Part shown: positions 5,403 to 7,763 of the stretch, one piece after another
How the letters are laid out: each line of letters begins with the position of its first letter
How positions within the stretch are numbered: position 1 is the stretch's first letter
From: Candidatus Pacearchaeota archaeon
Lineage (GTDB): Archaea > Nanobdellota > Nanobdellia > Pacearchaeales > GW2011-AR1
Assembly: GCA_026395855.1 (NCBI GenBank)
Contig: JAPLXX010000022.1
Location: forward strand, 1-7,763
Length of the DNA stretch: 7,763 nucleotides
Direction of reading: 5' to 3'
Position numbers and translations under genes: made by a program
The notes under the pieces: generated by a model
Told to the model about the DNA's origin: nothing
What the model saw: only the letters and a program-made list of their open reading frames with translations
Database searches by the model: none

Positions 5403-7011
5403 GGCAAACAAATCCTTGTGTTACTCCGCCAACAGGGGGGGTACCGCAGATATTTCCACCACCATCAATTACAGAACTTGAGGGATATATAGATGGATAA
5501 TGATCATCATTAGGATAATAACCACCAAAGCCAAAATCATTGTTTGTAAAAGTATTATTACTTGCAATAAATAATTCCGAACGTCCAATTCCCGAAATAC
5601 TATTCATCATTATAGAAGCAGAAATTATATTCCCCCCAACATTTGTAATGACATTACCCATAAAATTATTGTTAGTAAAATAAATAAAATTTTCCCCAGG
5701 CAAAAGATCGCCCACTCGTGCAAAGGAAAATAGTTGATTGGAATTATTAATCCTATTATAAGCATAGGTGTTATTCTGCATACTATTCAAAATATTTCCG
5801 CAAAGTCCTCCCCAGGCTGTTTTTATTATATTATTACTAAAATTATTATTTTTGCTAAGAAAAGCAGTGTCAATTCCGCACCACAAAACGTTTTGAATAG
5901 TGTTTTCAAAAACAGTATCTTCGGATTCGTTTTGAATAAGAATGCCGTATTGAATACCAAAAGGATATGTTTCAATTCCTGTTACAATATTATTTGGACC
6001 ATTTCCATAAACAAAATTGTTTTTAACAGTATTTCCTGTGCCATGAATTAAGTTAATGCTTGCTGACTTGATTCTTGTTGTCCATAACCAATTAAAGATA
6101 TTATTTTGAATTATAATATCATTTGAAAGAGATTGTTGATAAGTAGTATTAAGAAAACTATTCCCCATTATTAAACCATTAGAACTTCCTTGAACTTCAA
6201 TCCAATTAATATCGATAAGACCTATTATTCTGCAATTTTTCAGAGAAAAATCAGTTACATTTATTATCTCAATGGGTATCAAAGAAGTAGACAAAATAGT
6301 TTTATTTGCACAATCTATGTAAACCTGACTTGCATCATGAATATTAAGACACGAAGTCGCATCATTTCCAGTCAAATTATTCTGCAAAATATAACTTCCT
6401 GGAGAATTTATCTCTCTGCATGTTGTGATTAAAATTTGATCAACAACAGGACAATCTCCGGGACAATTTGAAGTAGTTTCTCCGGTATCGCAAGTTCCGT
6501 TGTTATTGCAAGCAGCACCCCCGCCAGGCGGCGATTCCCCTGTATCTCTTCCGCCAGATGAGCCGCTTCCACTAGGTATTGTGGCAACATCTGTTGGATT
6601 TCCAGATGATTCTTTTCCAGAACTTGTTTGGTATATTGGAATGACAGAAACGCTCGTTAAAGTTGACACATTTAAATTTGTCAGGGTAATTATAATGCTT
6701 TTTGTCTCTAATTCATCTAAAGAAACATTTTCCCTTATAGTCTCTGAATCGGTTCCATTAGAAAATATAAAATTCATTCCGACAAATTCTCCTTCACCCA
6801 CATTTCTCTTAACAGTAATTATAGCATCTTGGCCATCTAACTGAACACTTTTTATTTCTAAATCAAGTGAGTATAATCCCAATTCTGTTTGTTCTGCTCC
6901 GCTTTGAATCACATTTCTTATAACAATCCAGACAATACCAACAGCGACCAATGTCAGAAGAATAATTATTAATGTAGCCACAATTGCAGACAGACCTTTT
7001 TTATTATTCAT
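5398..7011 (-). CDS. Pilin-like signal fused to a parallel beta-helix surface protein
   Basis: This 537-residue protein begins with a class III (type IV pilin/archaellin-like) signal. A short basic head, KKG (4-6), is the likely prepilin-peptidase site, followed by a hydrophobic helix (7-31). Residues ~35-125 form a small beta domain like those after archaeal pilin N-termini. A Gly/Ser/Pro-rich linker (~141-167) leads to a Cys-rich patch (C168, C174, C183, C187) with Asn, Asp and Gly spaced like a calcium-binding loop. Residues ~190-537 carry repeated Asn-rich turns (QNN, KNN, TNN, SNN) typical of a right-handed parallel beta-helix of the pectate-lyase/NosD type. Such helices often bind or cleave polysaccharides, but I see no catalytic residues I can name. 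It could be a pilus or cell-surface adhesin. The ATG follows the upstream stop codon after 1 nt, and a GGGAG Shine-Dalgarno sequence lies 7 nt before it. Confidence 0.8.
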   Translation of the reverse strand: MNNKKGLSAIVATLIIILLTLVAVGIVWIVIRNVIQSGAEQTELGLYSLDLEIKSVQLDGQDAIITVKRNVGEGEFVGMNFIFSNGTDSETIRENVSLDELETKSIIITLTNLNVSTLTSVSVIPIYQTSSGKESSGNPTDVATIPSGSGSSGGRDTGESPPGGGAACNNNGTCDTGETTSNCPGDCPVVDQILITTCREINSPGSYILQNNLTGNDATSCLNIHDASQVYIDCANKTILSTSLIPIEIINVTDFSLKNCRIIGLIDINWIEVQGSSNGLIMGNSFLNTTYQQSLSNDIIIQNNIFNWLWTTRIKSASINLIHGTGNTVKNNFVYGNGPNNIVTGIETYPFGIQYGILIQNESEDTVFENTIQNVLWCGIDTAFLSKNNNFSNNIIKTAWGGLCGNILNSMQNNTYAYNRINNSNQLFSFARVGDLLPGENFIYFTNNNFMGNVITNVGGNIISASIMMNSISGIGRSELFIASNNTFTNNDFGFGGYYPNDDHYPSIYPSSSVIDGGGNICGTPPVGGVTQGFVCH

Positions 7012-7012
7012 A

Positions 7013-7468
7013 TTATTTCTCCCAGCAGAATAATTTTAGCAATTTCGGGCTGTAAGTTTCAAGATTAGCGCTGATTACAACAGACTGCGAATATATTGAC
7101 TTTTCAGGAAGGTTTGTGCCAGTATATAAGCAGGAACTGTTTGTAGAGCAGATTTTTCCGATGCATTCAAGATAACTTGGGGTGCTTTCATTTATTTTTG
7201 CCTTTGTGATGTTGGCAGCTGTGTCAAAACCCGTCCATTCTACAGGAAGATTTGATGCATCAATGCCGATTATCTCGTCCCTGACAGTGCTGTTTAGCTG
7301 AATTTCTCCTAGCATAGATATCTCGTCGTTGTACGCTTTAGAGGAAAGATTTTCTTCCTTACTGTTATTTCTTCCTATGACCAAAAGGGTAATCCCTGCA
7401 ATAATCAGTATAGCTGCGAAAGTCTCGACTATTCTTATCCAGACGCGTTTATTTGTTTTTTTTAGCAT
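7013..7468 (-). CDS. Small membrane-anchored protein, cotranscribed with the beta-helix pilin
   Basis: The function of this 151-residue protein is unknown. A basic head (KKTNKR, 3-8) is followed by one hydrophobic segment at about 10-32. The remaining ~118 residues should lie outside the cell. This outer part contains four Cys (C102, C107, C113, C148) and several Asn-x-Ser/Thr sites. The N-terminus loosely resembles a pilin signal, with a Glu (E15) at the head of the hydrophobic helix, but it lacks a clear Gly or Ala cleavage site, so a plain membrane anchor is equally likely. Its stop codon lies 1 nt before the pilin-like gene, and the two surely share an mRNA and perhaps a surface structure. 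No Shine-Dalgarno sequence precedes its ATG, which suggests a leaderless start from the AT-rich element upstream. Confidence 0.7.
   Translation of the reverse strand: MLKKTNKRVWIRIVETFAAILIIAGITLLVIGRNNSKEENLSSKAYNDEISMLGEIQLNSTVRDEIIGIDASNLPVEWTGFDTAANITKAKINESTPSYLECIGKICSTNSSCLYTGTNLPEKSIYSQSVVISANLETYSPKLLKLFCWEK
7019..7023 (-). promoter_or_regulatory. Shine-Dalgarno sequence of the beta-helix pilin gene
   Basis: On the minus strand GGGAG lies 7 nt before the ATG at 7011, inside the last codons of the upstream gene. It is the only convincing ribosome binding site before a gene start in the window. This fits an internal operon gene, whereas the first genes appear leaderless. It supports the chosen start. 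Confidence 0.6.
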
Positions 7469-7600
7469 TTTTTAAGGTGTAATCTATTTTTATTAATAAT
7501 ACAACTCAATTTAGCCGAAATAACTTTTGTCATTTAATACTTTTAATAGTACTTATCAACGGCCTCCAGCATTAAAATTTTTCTAATCAATATTTTCATT
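7469..7600. other. Intergenic region, no gene seen
   Basis: These 132 bases separate the partial gene at the right edge from the 151-residue gene. Apart from the TATA-like element near 7485-7497 I see only AT-rich sequence and a short GC-richer patch (ggcctccagc, 7561-7570). An 18-codon minus-strand frame begins immediately after the stop codon of the partial gene, but nothing supports it as a real gene. Confidence 0.5.
7485..7497 (-). promoter_or_regulatory. TATA-like element upstream of the 151-residue gene
   Basis: The minus-strand sequence attaataaaaata is centred about 23 bp before the ATG at 7468, near the leaderless spacing seen at the divergent promoters. The local sequence is very AT-rich, so the exact element is uncertain. 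Confidence 0.35.
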
Positions 7601-7763
7601 TTACCACACCACCACATCAATAAAGCCTGTTTCTCTTTTTGAGTCTGTTTTTATATACTGAACAGGAATTCTTTCAGAATAAATATTTATTGTTGCATTT
7701 ATTCCAGGAGTTTTTATTTCTGTTCCGTTGTTGTAAATGAAAGCAAAGCCAAATTCATCTCCC
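7601..7763 (-). CDS. C-terminal end of an unidentified protein (partial)
   Basis: An open frame enters from the right edge on the minus strand and runs 53 codons to a TAA at 7601-7603; its start is outside the window. The visible residues (GDEFGFAFIYNNGTEIKT at the edge, ending GFIDVVVW) look like beta strands of an extracellular domain. The codon use matches the neighbours. Lying upstream of two surface proteins on the same strand, it could be another surface or pilin-like protein. Too little is visible to assign a family. Confidence 0.6.
   Translation of the reverse strand, partial: GDEFGFAFIYNNGTEIKTPGINATINIYSERIPVQYIKTDSKRETGFIDVVVW

Noticed and set aside
5734..6844. Plus-strand frames inside the beta-helix pilin gene (80-114 codons)
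   Set aside because: They are antisense shadows of a long gene with clear domains; their compositions are low-complexity and no start signals precede them.
7521..7550. Repeated TTTAATA units upstream of the 151-residue gene
   Set aside because: Short AT repeats are expected by chance in this composition and do not sit at promoter spacing.
7543..7599. An 18-codon minus-strand ORF just after the partial gene
   Set aside because: It is very short, with no ribosome site or distinctive composition; chance open frames of this size are common.

Overview
The window looks like part of an AT-rich archaeal genome, most likely a DPANN-type archaeon (Woesearchaeota/Pacearchaeota-like); the exact lineage is inference. 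The evidence is archaeal TATA-type promoters placed about 25 bp from start codons (leaderless transcripts), an archaeal class III (pilin/archaellin-type) signal sequence, a Cys-rich NGxCDxGE insert of a kind I associate with these lineages, and an RtcB-type RNA ligase. No rRNA, tRNA, insertion sequence or CRISPR array was seen, and no stretch longer than about 130 bases lacks a gene.

Layout. (1) 82-2022, minus: a 646-residue predicted lipoprotein with Ig-like/beta domains and a C-terminal metzincin-like zinc protease site. (2) 2023-2142: a compact divergent promoter region with one TATA element for each direction, both 25.5 bp from the start codon. (3) 2143-4060, plus: a tight three-gene cassette. 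It encodes a 60-residue peptide with a Cys/Asp-rich C-terminus, a 346-residue radical SAM enzyme with a SPASM-like C-terminal Cys region, and a 223-residue HExxH protein. (4) 4165-5367, plus: an RtcB-family RNA ligase. (5) 5398-7763, minus: a surface-protein cluster. It holds the C-terminal end of an unidentified protein, a 151-residue membrane-anchored protein and a 537-residue pilin-like protein fused to a parallel beta-helix.

The most interesting part is the 2143-4060 cassette. It has the architecture of a RiPP (ribosomally made, post-translationally modified peptide) pathway: a precursor with a helical acidic leader and a core of 7 Cys and 7 acidic residues in 23 positions, then a peptide-modifying radical SAM enzyme, then a candidate processing metallopeptidase. 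The core contains three Cys-x3-Asp pairs, the spacing joined by thioether crosslinks in some ranthipeptides, so a Cys-to-Asp thioether peptide is a reasonable hypothesis. No transporter is present, and the divergent secreted protease may or may not belong to the system.

The right-hand cluster probably builds cell-surface structures. rtcB is a housekeeping-type RNA repair or tRNA splicing gene that seems unrelated to its neighbours.
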